From: Amphritea pacifica
GTDB lineage: Bacteria; Pseudomonadota; Gammaproteobacteria; Pseudomonadales; Balneatricaceae
Direction: 5' to 3'
NCBI RefSeq assembly: GCF_016924145.1
Contig: NZ_JAFFZO010000026.1
Coordinates: 1-64,000 of the forward strand
Length of the DNA stretch: 64,000 nucleotides
Shown one piece after another: positions 37,518-47,572 of this stretch. Both the position numbers and the translations under genes were made by a program. The notes under the pieces were generated by a model that saw nothing but the letters and a program-made list of their open reading frames with translations, was not told where the DNA came from and made no database searches. Within the stretch, counting starts at the first letter, position 1. Each line of letters begins with the position of its first letter.

Positions 37518-37558
37518 ATATGCACTCTGAATATATTAATGCAATGCGGGATAGCATG

Positions 37559-37581
37559 TTGATGTTACTGCTTTGCATCAA
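37559..37581. terminator. Weak hairpin between tpm and the cassette
   Basis: TTGATG (37559-37564) pairs with CATCAA (37576-37581) across 11 bases; the flanks are A+T-rich but lack a clean T-run. It could partly terminate either convergent transcript. Confidence 0.3.
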
Positions 37582-37607
37582 TAATAATTTAAGCAGTGAT
37601 TGCTCTA

Positions 37608-39836
37608 TTATGACTTGGGCTTCCAGACCCATTGCTTCCATTCATCCATGAAGGAAAGGTTGGCAGGGTCGCCGCACAAGTGTTCTTCAAGCAGTGATAA
37701 ATATGCTGTAGCCCAGCACTGAATGAAGTCATCTTCAGATTGATTTTGTTTCGGGCTTGGCAATTCTTGTAAATCAATATGAATGCGATTGTTTTGTGTC
37801 CAGCGTGCTTGCATCCAAACCAACGGTGTTCCTCGGCGATAGGCCAGTCTTGGCAGCAATGTTGAAAGCGTTAATGTCCCTCGAAGGAAATTAAAGCTTA
37901 TGCCTTCTTTTCCGCGAGACATGTCAGGGGCGGTAACTAATATTTCATTATGGTTTAGGCGTTTCGACAGTTGGCGTAGTTCGCTCGTCGGATTGGCCGT
38001 TAAAAAGATGGTTTCAAGTTGAGGCTTAAGCTCTCTGCCTGTGGAGGCCACAACGGATAATGGATAGTTATTTCGGTGAAGCTGGATTATGCTGCATACT
38101 GATGGGCCGTGGTGACTAGAAACTGCAATGAGTCCTCGGCCTTTTGTTAAAAGTCGGTCTATAAGATTTAAATTAATAGGATCAATAGGGTAATTACACC
38201 ACTTAGGTGTATAGGATTGGCAGTCTTGGATAAATGTACCTTGTATTAGAGTGTTTGCTTGTACCCCCCAGTGAGCACGCTTATACCATGCATCGAATGA
38301 TTCAGTTGATTGGTTAGCCAATAACCAGGCAAACCAGGCATTATTAATAGGTACTGGTTGGGAAGGCGCTTCAATATTGTCGATGTTCTCTTGAATATTA
38401 GCACTCGGCAATTGATCGGGCACGTGATTCTGAGCAACCAGCCGATCATGCTGATTGGCCTCTTTGTGTCGTCCCATAATTCGAAGAATATCTAAATAGC
38501 GTATGAACGCTTGTGAATTTTCTGGCTGCTTCTCATACTGTTGGCGGAATATTTCCAGCTTGCCAAGGTCTGACCTCAGAGTTATGCAAGCTGAAAATAG
38601 GATGTTGAGTGCGGATTGGTCGTACTCAAACATGCTTTCAAAATCTTCGATGGCCTTTATGCAGTTATCTAACTGGCCGGATTGGGCATAATTAAGAATC
38701 AGAAGTTCATGAAAAAGCTGACAATCTTTCTCGGAAATTGATTGTTTGAGTATCTCAGTAATTTTTTCTGTTTGTCCCAAAAGCTTTAGGCGTTGGATAT
38801 AAATATCAAGCGTTCTCGGGTCTTGTTGATACGCTAATTCCGCTGACTGTAGGGATTCTGAAAAAAAACCAAGCCGATACTGCAAGTGGGATTTAATGAT
38901 ATTGTTTTCATTATTATTTAACTTTTTAAGAAACGGCTGATATTCATTAGCTTTGTCAATCGATAGTAATAACCATCCATGTAAGTTTTTTGACGCTTCT
39001 GATGGTTTAGGGGTTTCAATGAGTTTTCTTGTAATACCCAGTGCTTCTATAAAGCGTCCCTGCTTATGTAAAGAGGAAGCTTTGATTCGTGCCACAAACT
39101 CACTTTCTGATATCAGAAGTTCCGCCTTGGCAATGTGTTCATCCAATTCAGTATAGCGTTTTAAAAAGAGTAGTGATGATAGCAGCATTCGGTGAGCCGG
39201 TTCGTGCGTTGGCTCAATTTCGAGTATGCGCTGTAGCAAAGGGAGGGCTTCATCTCTGCTCTCTGATTGTATATAAAGTTCTGCCAGTCGATGCCATAAA
39301 GCGGGATTATCTGTATTCTCACAGTTTTTAAAAACAGTAATCGCTTCAGCTTTGGATAGATATTTCGTGCATATATTAACAAAGGGATAGCCTTGGTGGT
39401 GTGTTAGTGCTATTTGAAGAGTTGTTTGAATTTCAAGGGCATTGCGATTCAATATTGCCAGTGTCAGAGTTGCTTTTAATGCCGACTGATTGAGGGGATC
39501 TTTCGTTAATACTGCTTGTGCTAAGTGGTGGTTTTCATCGTTGCTTTCCAGTTTATCCGCCTGCATCAGGATGTTTAGTAACTGGACTTTTGCCCAAAAA
39601 AACTCAGGCTGGTCGATGATTAATTGGCGGAGCTTGAATTCTGCTAGTTGGAGATCCCCTGATTGCTGATTTAGAAGTGCGTCTCTATATCGCAGGCCTG
39701 TATGTTTAGGGTTAATGATTAGGGCATGCTCCAGGGTGGCTTTGGCTTCGCTAAATTGTCCATCCGCTCTCTGCTTATCAATCGTTGTAAGTAGTGCCGC
39801 TACATTATCGACAGTCGTTTGTGATTGCTCAGACAT
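37608..39836 (-). CDS. TPR-repeat protein with C-terminal LpxL-like acyltransferase domain
   Basis: 742 residues. About residues 1-510 consist of degenerate tetratricopeptide helices (AKATLEHALIINPKH; ALPLLQRILEIEPTH; SLQSAELAYQQDPR). Residues 566-742 resemble the LpxL/HtrB acyltransferase fold: GLIAVSSHHG, LVTAPDMSRGKEGISFNF and TLLPRLAYRRGTPLVWMQARW. The usual HX4E/D acid is not visible after H575/H576 (V or C instead), so activity is uncertain. Last gene of the cassette; its start overlaps the carbamoyltransferase stop by 8 bases. Base composition is clearly more A+T-rich than in the neighbouring housekeeping genes. A role in acylating or holding a biosynthetic product is inferred. Confidence 0.75.
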   Translation of the reverse strand: MSEQSQTTVDNVAALLTTIDKQRADGQFSEAKATLEHALIINPKHTGLRYRDALLNQQSGDLQLAEFKLRQLIIDQPEFFWAKVQLLNILMQADKLESNDENHHLAQAVLTKDPLNQSALKATLTLAILNRNALEIQTTLQIALTHHQGYPFVNICTKYLSKAEAITVFKNCENTDNPALWHRLAELYIQSESRDEALPLLQRILEIEPTHEPAHRMLLSSLLFLKRYTELDEHIAKAELLISESEFVARIKASSLHKQGRFIEALGITRKLIETPKPSEASKNLHGWLLLSIDKANEYQPFLKKLNNNENNIIKSHLQYRLGFFSESLQSAELAYQQDPRTLDIYIQRLKLLGQTEKITEILKQSISEKDCQLFHELLILNYAQSGQLDNCIKAIEDFESMFEYDQSALNILFSACITLRSDLGKLEIFRQQYEKQPENSQAFIRYLDILRIMGRHKEANQHDRLVAQNHVPDQLPSANIQENIDNIEAPSQPVPINNAWFAWLLANQSTESFDAWYKRAHWGVQANTLIQGTFIQDCQSYTPKWCNYPIDPINLNLIDRLLTKGRGLIAVSSHHGPSVCSIIQLHRNNYPLSVVASTGRELKPQLETIFLTANPTSELRQLSKRLNHNEILVTAPDMSRGKEGISFNFLRGTLTLSTLLPRLAYRRGTPLVWMQARWTQNNRIHIDLQELPSPKQNQSEDDFIQCWATAYLSLLEEHLCGDPANLSFMDEWKQWVWKPKS

Positions 39837-41784
39837 CAGTTATTTCTCTGCTTATACCTATTTGCGCGTGCTCTTGTACATGCCAGATATCAATAAAGCG
39901 AAAATCTGCTCGTTCACCAAAGCGCTGGTCAATACGCGCTATCAGCTGTTTTAATTTAGCCAGTGATTCTGGCGAATTCCGGTTAAATCGATGCAATCGT
40001 GGGTTGTGAAAGTAGACCATTGATTCGCGCCTGGATAAAGCAGGTGCTTCTGCGTTGGCAGGAGGAACAAACCACTTATAAGCTGGTCTGGGCATGGGTT
40101 CTCTATGTTGATACTCTGAATGACGTGTTAACTCAACCCGTAGGCCGTTTATACAGATGACCCTAATGTTTTTTCTGAGTGCAAAATTCAGCGCCTCTGC
40201 TGCCGTCTGTACAACAGGCTCACCTTTGTCATTGAGAGAGGTGTTACAAATTATAGGCACGCCTGTCTGCTGAGCAAACTCGGTGATTAATTCATACAGC
40301 CGAGGATTATCCTGTTTTTCTAAGGTCTGAACTCGGGCGGAGGCGTCGAGATGGCATATACCTGGGACGTACGGCCGCTTTTCCTTCTTTACATTAAAAG
40401 TATGAAGCATGTAAGGAGATGGGTAGTCCAGATCAAACCATTCGCGAGATTGCTCCGCCAGGATAATCGGAGCAACAGGTCGCCACCACTCTCGTTTTTT
40501 GATCTGATTGAGTGTGTTACGAGAATCGATTGTGCGGGGGTCTGAGAGCAGGCTACGCTGCCCTAAGGCTCTTGGGCCAATCTCGCTGCCACCTTCAAAC
40601 CAGGCGATGGGGCCTTGAATCAGATCGTTAGTAAGTATTGCCGGAGAAGCTAATGACACGTTTTTGATATGCAGAGAAAATTCTTCGCTTTCCATGGTTG
40701 CTTGAAAATGAGTGTCTTCTGGGCCTAGTGCACTACCCGCTAAGCGAAAATGAAACGGCCCTAACTGGTGTCGAAAGTAATGAAGGCCTATGCCTAACGA
40801 CATTCCCGAGTCGTTTACACATGGAGGGGCAATAAATCCGCAAAAGCCGAATTTTTTCATTAAGGCGCTATTGCTTGGGCAGTTTAAGGCGTAACCCCCC
40901 GTAATTGATAACCAGGTTTGTTCAGGTTGAATATTGAACTGCCGGATGATTTCTTGAATGGTTTCTGCAACGATGGTGATCGACTCTTGCTGAATCACTT
41001 TAGCTAGCATGCTGATTCGATTTTCCTCGTCGCTGAAACGCGAGTCTAAATATTTGATGTGTGAATTGTCTTTGCTTAGATCCAATGCCCATATTTCTTC
41101 TACTAGATCGCCAAACCACATTGATACTTGCGGTACGTCTGAAACGGTTTTGAGTTTGGGAGAGGGTGGAACAGGTCCCTGGTATTTGGTCGTAGCTGCA
41201 GAGCCTAACGCCATCAGGCTGCCTTCAGCCATGGAAAGATGCTGTCGCATAAAAGCCCAAAGTACCGCAGGAGAGGGAACTGTAAAGGTGTCCATTTTGC
41301 CTTCACTAATCCAGGCGCCAGTGTAGTACTGCTTGGCTCGACATTCGCTATCCAGGACAGTGTCCGGTCCTCCATCAAGCGCTAGTGCTAGAATTGATCC
41401 ATTGTTAAATAGCTTAGAATTTAGTAATGCCCCGGAATAAAGGTGGCATATATTATGATATGCAAGCTCTGGGTCAGGTTGTTGGGTGTTTGGAGTTTCC
41501 CCTAAACCTGGTGTTCCAATAATTGCCTGAAGATCTGAGCTATTTAGGTTTAGCTCTGAGAGTTGCTCATTTATAAAGTCAATTGCGTGTTCTACCGATG
41601 GAAAGGACATGGAATGATGTTTCATTCCCGTGAGTCGTTCAAACTCCCAAAAACGTATTAACTCGAGTTTGCTGTCCTTTAGTTTCCAAAGAGCCATGTT
41701 CTGATCATGGCGAACACCTACATTAGTTTGTGCCGCAAGTAGATCGATATGGCTGTAAATAGATAGATAGAATCCATTGTTCAT
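39829..41784 (-). CDS. Carbamoyltransferase, NodU/CmcH family
   Basis: 651 residues. The N-terminal Kae1-like domain has AYHNICHLYSGALLNS (H110, H114), LALDGGPD (D137) and SITGGYALNCPSN. The family hallmark EGGSEIGPRALGQRSLLSDP spans residues 397-416, and the C-terminal domain has RPVAPIIL and CNTSLNDKGEPVV. These enzymes make carbamoyl-AMP from carbamoyl phosphate and ATP and pass the carbamoyl group to a hydroxyl of a natural product (NodU, CmcH, TobZ). It lies 9 bases after the P450 stop. It is slightly longer than most relatives, with a tail of about 90 residues of unknown role. Confidence 0.92.
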   Translation of the reverse strand: MNNGFYLSIYSHIDLLAAQTNVGVRHDQNMALWKLKDSKLELIRFWEFERLTGMKHHSMSFPSVEHAIDFINEQLSELNLNSSDLQAIIGTPGLGETPNTQQPDPELAYHNICHLYSGALLNSKLFNNGSILALALDGGPDTVLDSECRAKQYYTGAWISEGKMDTFTVPSPAVLWAFMRQHLSMAEGSLMALGSAATTKYQGPVPPSPKLKTVSDVPQVSMWFGDLVEEIWALDLSKDNSHIKYLDSRFSDEENRISMLAKVIQQESITIVAETIQEIIRQFNIQPEQTWLSITGGYALNCPSNSALMKKFGFCGFIAPPCVNDSGMSLGIGLHYFRHQLGPFHFRLAGSALGPEDTHFQATMESEEFSLHIKNVSLASPAILTNDLIQGPIAWFEGGSEIGPRALGQRSLLSDPRTIDSRNTLNQIKKREWWRPVAPIILAEQSREWFDLDYPSPYMLHTFNVKKEKRPYVPGICHLDASARVQTLEKQDNPRLYELITEFAQQTGVPIICNTSLNDKGEPVVQTAAEALNFALRKNIRVICINGLRVELTRHSEYQHREPMPRPAYKWFVPPANAEAPALSRRESMVYFHNPRLHRFNRNSPESLAKLKQLIARIDQRFGERADFRFIDIWHVQEHAQIGISREITDV

Positions 41785-41793
41785 CGCTTTAAA

Positions 41794-43083
41794 TTACTCG
41801 CCTCTTAAGCTTATCTTGCAGCGTAATTCCGATTTTGGATAAAGGCATATACCCGTTTCAAGCATCAGTTTCTGAGCATCAGCAGGATCAACATCAAGTT
41901 GTACTTTTGAGAGTAACTGGGAGAGTACAGACGTCATTTCAGCAAAAGCAATTGACATTCCTGAGCATCCATAATCGCCTCCTGAAAATGGCAGGAATGA
42001 GCCTTTGGTTATTGCCTGAGCCCTGTCTGGCGAAAAACGTTCCGGGTCAAACAGATCTGGGTTTTCCCAAAGTGTTTTGTGGCGGTGAAGAAAATAGATG
42101 GACACCATAAGCATGCTGCCAGCGGGAATTTCAGTGCCCCTTATGGTTATGGGTTCCTTTGCGTCGCGCATGACTTCGGGGCCCGGAGGGAATAGTCTCA
42201 ATGACTCGTTGATCAGGTTGCGTACTGTCCGTCGCTCGTACTCGCCATCAGGTCGCAAGCGTATACCTGTTGCTAACTGTTGTTGTAACTCCGGATGTAA
42301 ACCCAGTAGCCAGGCGCTCCAGGCCATGGTTATTCCGGTGGTGGTATGTCCTGAAGCAGCGAATACCAAAGCGTTTGCTTTGACCTCTTGTTGACTGAGA
42401 CCAGGAGAGGGTGCCCAGCCAGCCTCATTGGCAATGGCCCGCAGAGGATTGTCATCAGTCAGACGTTGCCAGCGACCACTTTCCATAAAGTGCTGTGTAA
42501 GTCTTGCAACGACTTTGGCTGAGGCGACAAAATCAGATTTGTCTACTTTATGTAAGGCGTCGATCGTTTCCTTTACGGCCATGTCGCGCCCTTCGTAATG
42601 ATTGTTGCCAAAGAGTGTTGCCCAGGTGATTTGTAAGGCTAGTTCGCTCATTTCCCGATACAGATCGATCGATCCCTGTTCAAGCCAACGAGAGATGGCA
42701 TCGGCGGTTGCATCAATCGACACCTCTTTAACCAACTGAGCCTGCCTGGCAGAAACAAGCGTTTTAAAGGCATCTCTTTGTCGCTCGTTTTGTTGACCTA
42801 GTGTGCCGCTCAGTCCGGGGCCAAAAGCTTGGTTGCCCAGCCTTTGCTGAACGATCGATTTTGGGAAGGCATTGGTTCGGGTAACTAATATTTCATATGC
42901 AGCAACTGGGTCAGCGATAAAAGCGAGAGTTTTCTTACCCGTTTGAGCGATAAAATATGGTTGCTCAAGCAGTTCCGCCGGTCGGGAGTTCTCTCGAAAA
43001 CGGATAAGATCTGAAGGGGGGGATGACCAATCTATGTCCATGGAGGGGGCAAAATGAAGCGCGGGAATCGGATATTTAAGCAC
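41794..43083 (-). CDS. Cytochrome P450 with unusual active-site motifs
   Basis: 429 residues. Heme ligand C373 in FLPFSGGDYGCSGMSIA, the ExxR pair E293/R296 (NESLRLFPPGPEVMR) and FDPERFSPDR are clear. Two departures stand out: the I-helix reads AASGHTTTG, with T247 where most bacterial P450s have the acidic residue of the acid-alcohol pair, and the heme loop has Y371 in place of the usual Arg/His. It probably hydroxylates or oxidatively remodels the cassette product; a redox partner is not encoded nearby. Its start overlaps the radical SAM stop by 8 bases. Confidence 0.92.
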   Translation of the reverse strand: MLKYPIPALHFAPSMDIDWSSPPSDLIRFRENSRPAELLEQPYFIAQTGKKTLAFIADPVAAYEILVTRTNAFPKSIVQQRLGNQAFGPGLSGTLGQQNERQRDAFKTLVSARQAQLVKEVSIDATADAISRWLEQGSIDLYREMSELALQITWATLFGNNHYEGRDMAVKETIDALHKVDKSDFVASAKVVARLTQHFMESGRWQRLTDDNPLRAIANEAGWAPSPGLSQQEVKANALVFAASGHTTTGITMAWSAWLLGLHPELQQQLATGIRLRPDGEYERRTVRNLINESLRLFPPGPEVMRDAKEPITIRGTEIPAGSMLMVSIYFLHRHKTLWENPDLFDPERFSPDRAQAITKGSFLPFSGGDYGCSGMSIAFAEMTSVLSQLLSKVQLDVDPADAQKLMLETGICLYPKSELRCKISLRGE

Positions 43084-44236
43084 TGACTTGTTCTCTCTTT
43101 GTCTGACTATTCTGAGAGCTGTCAGGCGACAGCCAAAAGGGCCGCGGATACAAAAAAATTCGTCCGAGGGTGTCGATTATATTAATCCAGGCTATAAAGG
43201 CTTCACGGTTAGTGACGTCTTGGGGGGTAGGGATAAATCGCGATGACCATCCTCCCGAGTACATACGACACTGACTACAGTCAATATCAGGAGTGCAGCA
43301 TTTTACTGACCGGGATGTTAGATCAGTGGTGTAGTAACGCATAGGGTTAACGATTCGTGACTGGCAATCCAGTGCGATGCCGTTTTCGTCCAGCGTATAG
43401 CGGCTGCCGGGCTGGCACATATAATCATTATATTCATGGCAGTAAACTACGGTGTCGGGGTAATCCTCAATAGTAGCGGCTAATGTTTCCCGTGTTTTGG
43501 CTAAATCATAATCGGTGAAGATGGGAGAGTGATTTTGATCACTGAATCGGAAAAAACGATCATCATGTTGCTGACCAATTGCTAACTTTTTAAGAAATGA
43601 ATGGGTCGGAGAGTACAGGTTGTAAGTTAGTTCTACCCCGTGATCACTACACATTCGTGCGACTTCTGGTACCTGTCCAATGGTATCCTTCGAGACCGTC
43701 AGAAGCATAATGGCCCGCTGGTCTCCTTCATAATTCTTGAGTGCTTTACGGAAAACGCTCGCTCCGCGCAGTTGGATGTCTGTTTTATCATCGCTGGCCC
43801 AAACTGAAACCCCAATACGGTAAGGGATGTCTTTATTCAGCGCTATCGTGCCATTCGTACCGATATTACCCCATGGGAAATGCTGTGCAGCGGCTAAGAG
43901 CCGATCCTGGGCTAAGGCAGGCTCAGCGCCAACGAAGTAAGCCATGGATACCCCTCGTTCCGCTTCTAAGTGAAAAAAATTCTGCCACTCATTAATCGGC
44001 TTGTTTCCATTTATTTGCCAGGTATCTCCGCCTTCAAAGTAGTAACAGCCCTCACATTTCAGGTTGCAGCGGGTTTCAATCTCATAAAAAGCAGGACGTC
44101 TGAAAGCGCGGATTGTTTCTTTGGCGCGATTGTAGCGATGAAGAAGGGCTGGTGTTTCTTTGATAAGGGACCGTATCGAGCGTGCTACTATACGGGCTTG
44201 TTCTCGTCGAGTGAGTTCGGTTGCGCAGCAGGTCAT
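43076..44236 (-). CDS. Radical SAM enzyme with cysteine-rich C-terminal region
   Basis: 386 residues from ATG 44236, chosen for its AGGGAGA site; a start 36 bases upstream is possible. C57, C61 and C64 (CNLKCEGC) bind the radical SAM cluster; FVGAEPAL (101-108) is the GGEP-type SAM-binding strand. Further cysteines at 266, 274, 291, 313, 314, 320 and 323, ending in CSQCRMYSGG, suggest a SPASM-like domain with auxiliary clusters. No precursor peptide gene was found, so the substrate need not be a peptide. First gene of the cassette operon. Confidence 0.88.
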   Translation of the reverse strand: MTCCATELTRREQARIVARSIRSLIKETPALLHRYNRAKETIRAFRRPAFYEIETRCNLKCEGCYYFEGGDTWQINGNKPINEWQNFFHLEAERGVSMAYFVGAEPALAQDRLLAAAQHFPWGNIGTNGTIALNKDIPYRIGVSVWASDDKTDIQLRGASVFRKALKNYEGDQRAIMLLTVSKDTIGQVPEVARMCSDHGVELTYNLYSPTHSFLKKLAIGQQHDDRFFRFSDQNHSPIFTDYDLAKTRETLAATIEDYPDTVVYCHEYNDYMCQPGSRYTLDENGIALDCQSRIVNPMRYYTTDLTSRSVKCCTPDIDCSQCRMYSGGWSSRFIPTPQDVTNREAFIAWINIIDTLGRIFLYPRPFWLSPDSSQNSQTKREQVSA

Positions 44237-44299
44237 CTGATCTCCCTCTGCAAGCAAAAAAGCAAAGCACATCCCTTTGCTTGAGTGAGTTGAAAAATT

Positions 44300-44321
44300 G
44301 TTGTTACAACTATGCTAGCAT
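44300..44321. promoter_or_regulatory. Two short palindromes upstream of the cassette
   Basis: GTTGT-T-ACAAC (44300-44310) and ATGCTAGCAT (44312-44321) lie side by side in the 121-base gap between the radical SAM gene and ispB. They are candidate operator elements for the cassette. No regulator gene belongs to it. Confidence 0.4.
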
Positions 44322-44357
44322 GCGCTGGTTATATTCTTCTATAACAGACTTGATCGT

Positions 44358-45365
44358 TTAACTATTACGCTTAACCGCGAGATCCGCCAGTTGAATCATG
44401 GTCTGTTTGAATGAGCTGTCCGGCAAGGCATCCAGTGCTTTAATCGCTTTATCCGCCTCGCCGTAAGCGATGTCGCGAGCGTAATCAATTGAGCCGGTAG
44501 CATGGACGATCTCCATGATCGGTTGCAGGTCGTCGAGTCCGCCTTTGCGGATCGCCTGGCGGATCAGTGTGCGCTGCTCGTCGCTGCCTTCACGCATGGC
44601 GTGGATCAGTGGCAGGGTTGCTTTGCCCTCGGCCAGATCGTCACCGACATTTTTGCCCATCTCTTCAGCGCTGCTGAGATAGTCCATCACATCATCAATA
44701 ATCTGAAAGGCGATACCGATATGGCGGCCATAGAGGCGCAGTGCCTCCTGTTGCTCTTGTTCGGCGTCCGCCAGAATTGCACCGGTCTCGGTAGCTGCTT
44801 CAAACAGCATTGCGGTTTTTCCCAGAATAACCTGCATGTATGAGGCTTCTGTGGTGTCTGGGTTGCGGGCGTTCAGCAGTTGCATCACTTCGCCTTCGGC
44901 GATAATCGTGGTGGCGTTGGAGATCACTTTCATGATCTCCATCTTGTTGATCTCAACCATGATCTGAAAAGCACGGGAGTAGAGGAAGTCACCCACCAGA
45001 ACGCTGGGGGCGTTGCCCCACTTGGCATTGGCGGTATCATTGCCACGCCGCAGCTCTGAGTTATCAACGACGTCGTCGTGTAACAGGGTGGCGGTGTGGA
45101 TAAACTCAATCACCGCCGCTAGTTGAACATGATGTTCGCCTTTATAGCCGGCCGCATTGGCTGCCAGTAGTACCAGTAGCGGTCTGATCCGTTTACCGCC
45201 GCTCTCTACAATGTAATGTCCGATCTTCTCAACCAGTGGTACACCTGAGTGTAAGTGGTTGATAATATAATTGTTTACCGCTTCGAATTGCGGCTCAATA
45301 ACTGGATTTAACTGATGTGGCAGCATGGGGACTGATACTAGACTCTGAAATTTGTATGGGCGCAT
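44358..45365 (-). CDS. ispB: Polyprenyl diphosphate synthase (octaprenyl type)
   Basis: 335 residues. Both aspartate-rich motifs are present: LLHDDVVD (first) and IIDDVMDY (second), with GGKRIRPLL near the N-terminus. It makes the long isoprenoid side chain of ubiquinone. The first ATG is used here; an internal ATG at codon 14 would also fit, and neither has a strong ribosome-binding site. Divergent from rplU-rpmA, the standard neighbour arrangement. Confidence 0.96.
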   Translation of the reverse strand: MRPYKFQSLVSVPMLPHQLNPVIEPQFEAVNNYIINHLHSGVPLVEKIGHYIVESGGKRIRPLLVLLAANAAGYKGEHHVQLAAVIEFIHTATLLHDDVVDNSELRRGNDTANAKWGNAPSVLVGDFLYSRAFQIMVEINKMEIMKVISNATTIIAEGEVMQLLNARNPDTTEASYMQVILGKTAMLFEAATETGAILADAEQEQQEALRLYGRHIGIAFQIIDDVMDYLSSAEEMGKNVGDDLAEGKATLPLIHAMREGSDEQRTLIRQAIRKGGLDDLQPIMEIVHATGSIDYARDIAYGEADKAIKALDALPDSSFKQTMIQLADLAVKRNS

Positions 45366-45421
45366 GCTAGGGGGTGCTTATCCGGGTGTCAAGAAAGTCA
45401 GGTTATTATCTATATTTATAC

Positions 45422-45450
45422 TTGAGTCGTTTGTTATGTTTCTATATAAT
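45422..45450 (+). promoter_or_regulatory. Sigma70 promoter of rplU-rpmA
   Basis: TTGAGT (45422-45427), 17-base spacer, TATAAT (45445-45450), then CTCGCGCC, the same eight bases that follow the alpha-operon -10 box. The mRNA leader is about 100 bases. Confidence 0.8.
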
Positions 45451-45558
45451 CTCGCGCCCTAACCCATCCAAATTCGCTCCCTACCATATGGTTATGAATA
45501 TCCATTAGAAGTAGGCGTCTTATTTAGTAGCAGGGCGGGTTTTAAACTGGAGATTAAA

Positions 45559-45870
45559 ATGTACGCAGTAATTGTGAGCGGTGGTAAGCAATACCGAGTT
45601 CAGGAAGGCCACACGCTGAAGCTGGAAAAGCTGGCTGTAGAAGCTGGTTCAAATGTTGAATTTGACCGTGTTTTGCTGGTAGCTAATGGTGATGATGTAA
45701 AGATCGGTGCGCCGGTTGTTGAAGGGGCTAAGGTGACAGCTGAGGTTGTTAGCCACGGTCGCGCTAAGAAAGTTCATATCATGAAGTTCAAGCGTCGTAA
45801 GCACCACATGAAGCAGATGGGTCACCGTCAGCACTTCACCGAAGTAAAAATCACTGGCATTAATGCCTAA
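45559..45870 (+). CDS. rplU: 50S ribosomal protein L21
   Basis: 103 residues, [25 protein letters not shown] start and the C-terminal [26 protein letters not shown]. It binds 23S rRNA with L20. Own promoter with GC-rich discriminator; rpmA follows after 24 bases. Confidence 0.98.
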   Translation: MYAVIVSGGKQYRVQEGHTLKLEKLAVEAGSNVEFDRVLLVANGDDVKIGAPVVEGAKVTAEVVSHGRAKKVHIMKFKRRKHHMKQMGHRQHFTEVKITGINA

Positions 45871-45894
45871 GACTGTTTGAGAGGAGAGTGACAA

Positions 45895-46152
45895 ATGGCT
45901 CATAAGAAGGCGGCAGGTAGTACCCGTAACGGTCGTGATTCCGAGTCGAAACGCTTAGGTGTTAAGCGTTTCGGTGGTCAGGTTGTAACAGCAGGTAACA
46001 TTCTGATTCGTCAGCGCGGTACTAAGTTTCACGCTGGTGAAAACGTAGGTATGGGTAAAGACCATACTCTGTTTGCAACTGCGGACGGCGTTGTTAAGTT
46101 TGTTGTTAAAGGCCCGCAAAAGCGTAAATACATTACTGTAGAAACCGCTTAA
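45895..46152 (+). CDS. rpmA: 50S ribosomal protein L27
   Basis: 85 residues, [24 protein letters not shown], the N-terminal tail that reaches the peptidyl transferase centre, then [22 protein letters not shown]. The AGGAGAG site is well placed. It is followed by a terminator before obgE. Confidence 0.98.
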   Translation: MAHKKAAGSTRNGRDSESKRLGVKRFGGQVVTAGNILIRQRGTKFHAGENVGMGKDHTLFATADGVVKFVVKGPQKRKYITVETA

Positions 46153-46165
46153 TAAGGCTTTTATG

Positions 46166-46201
46166 CTAAAAAAAGCTCCGCGGTTGCGGGGCTTTTTTTG
46201 T
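46166..46201 (+). terminator. Terminator of rplU-rpmA
   Basis: A-run, AGCTCCGC, loop GGTT, GCGGGGCT and T7: eight pairs with one G-T wobble, 20 bases after the rpmA stop. Confidence 0.9.
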
Positions 46202-46230
46202 TTTTAGTGGCTGATTGAGCTAGTTGTTGA

Positions 46231-47511
<1,281 letters not shown>

Positions 47512-47572
47512 TACCTGCTCAGGTTGTCCTGGCTGAGGCTGGAACCCAGGATGGGGCGGGTCTTTCAAGAGA

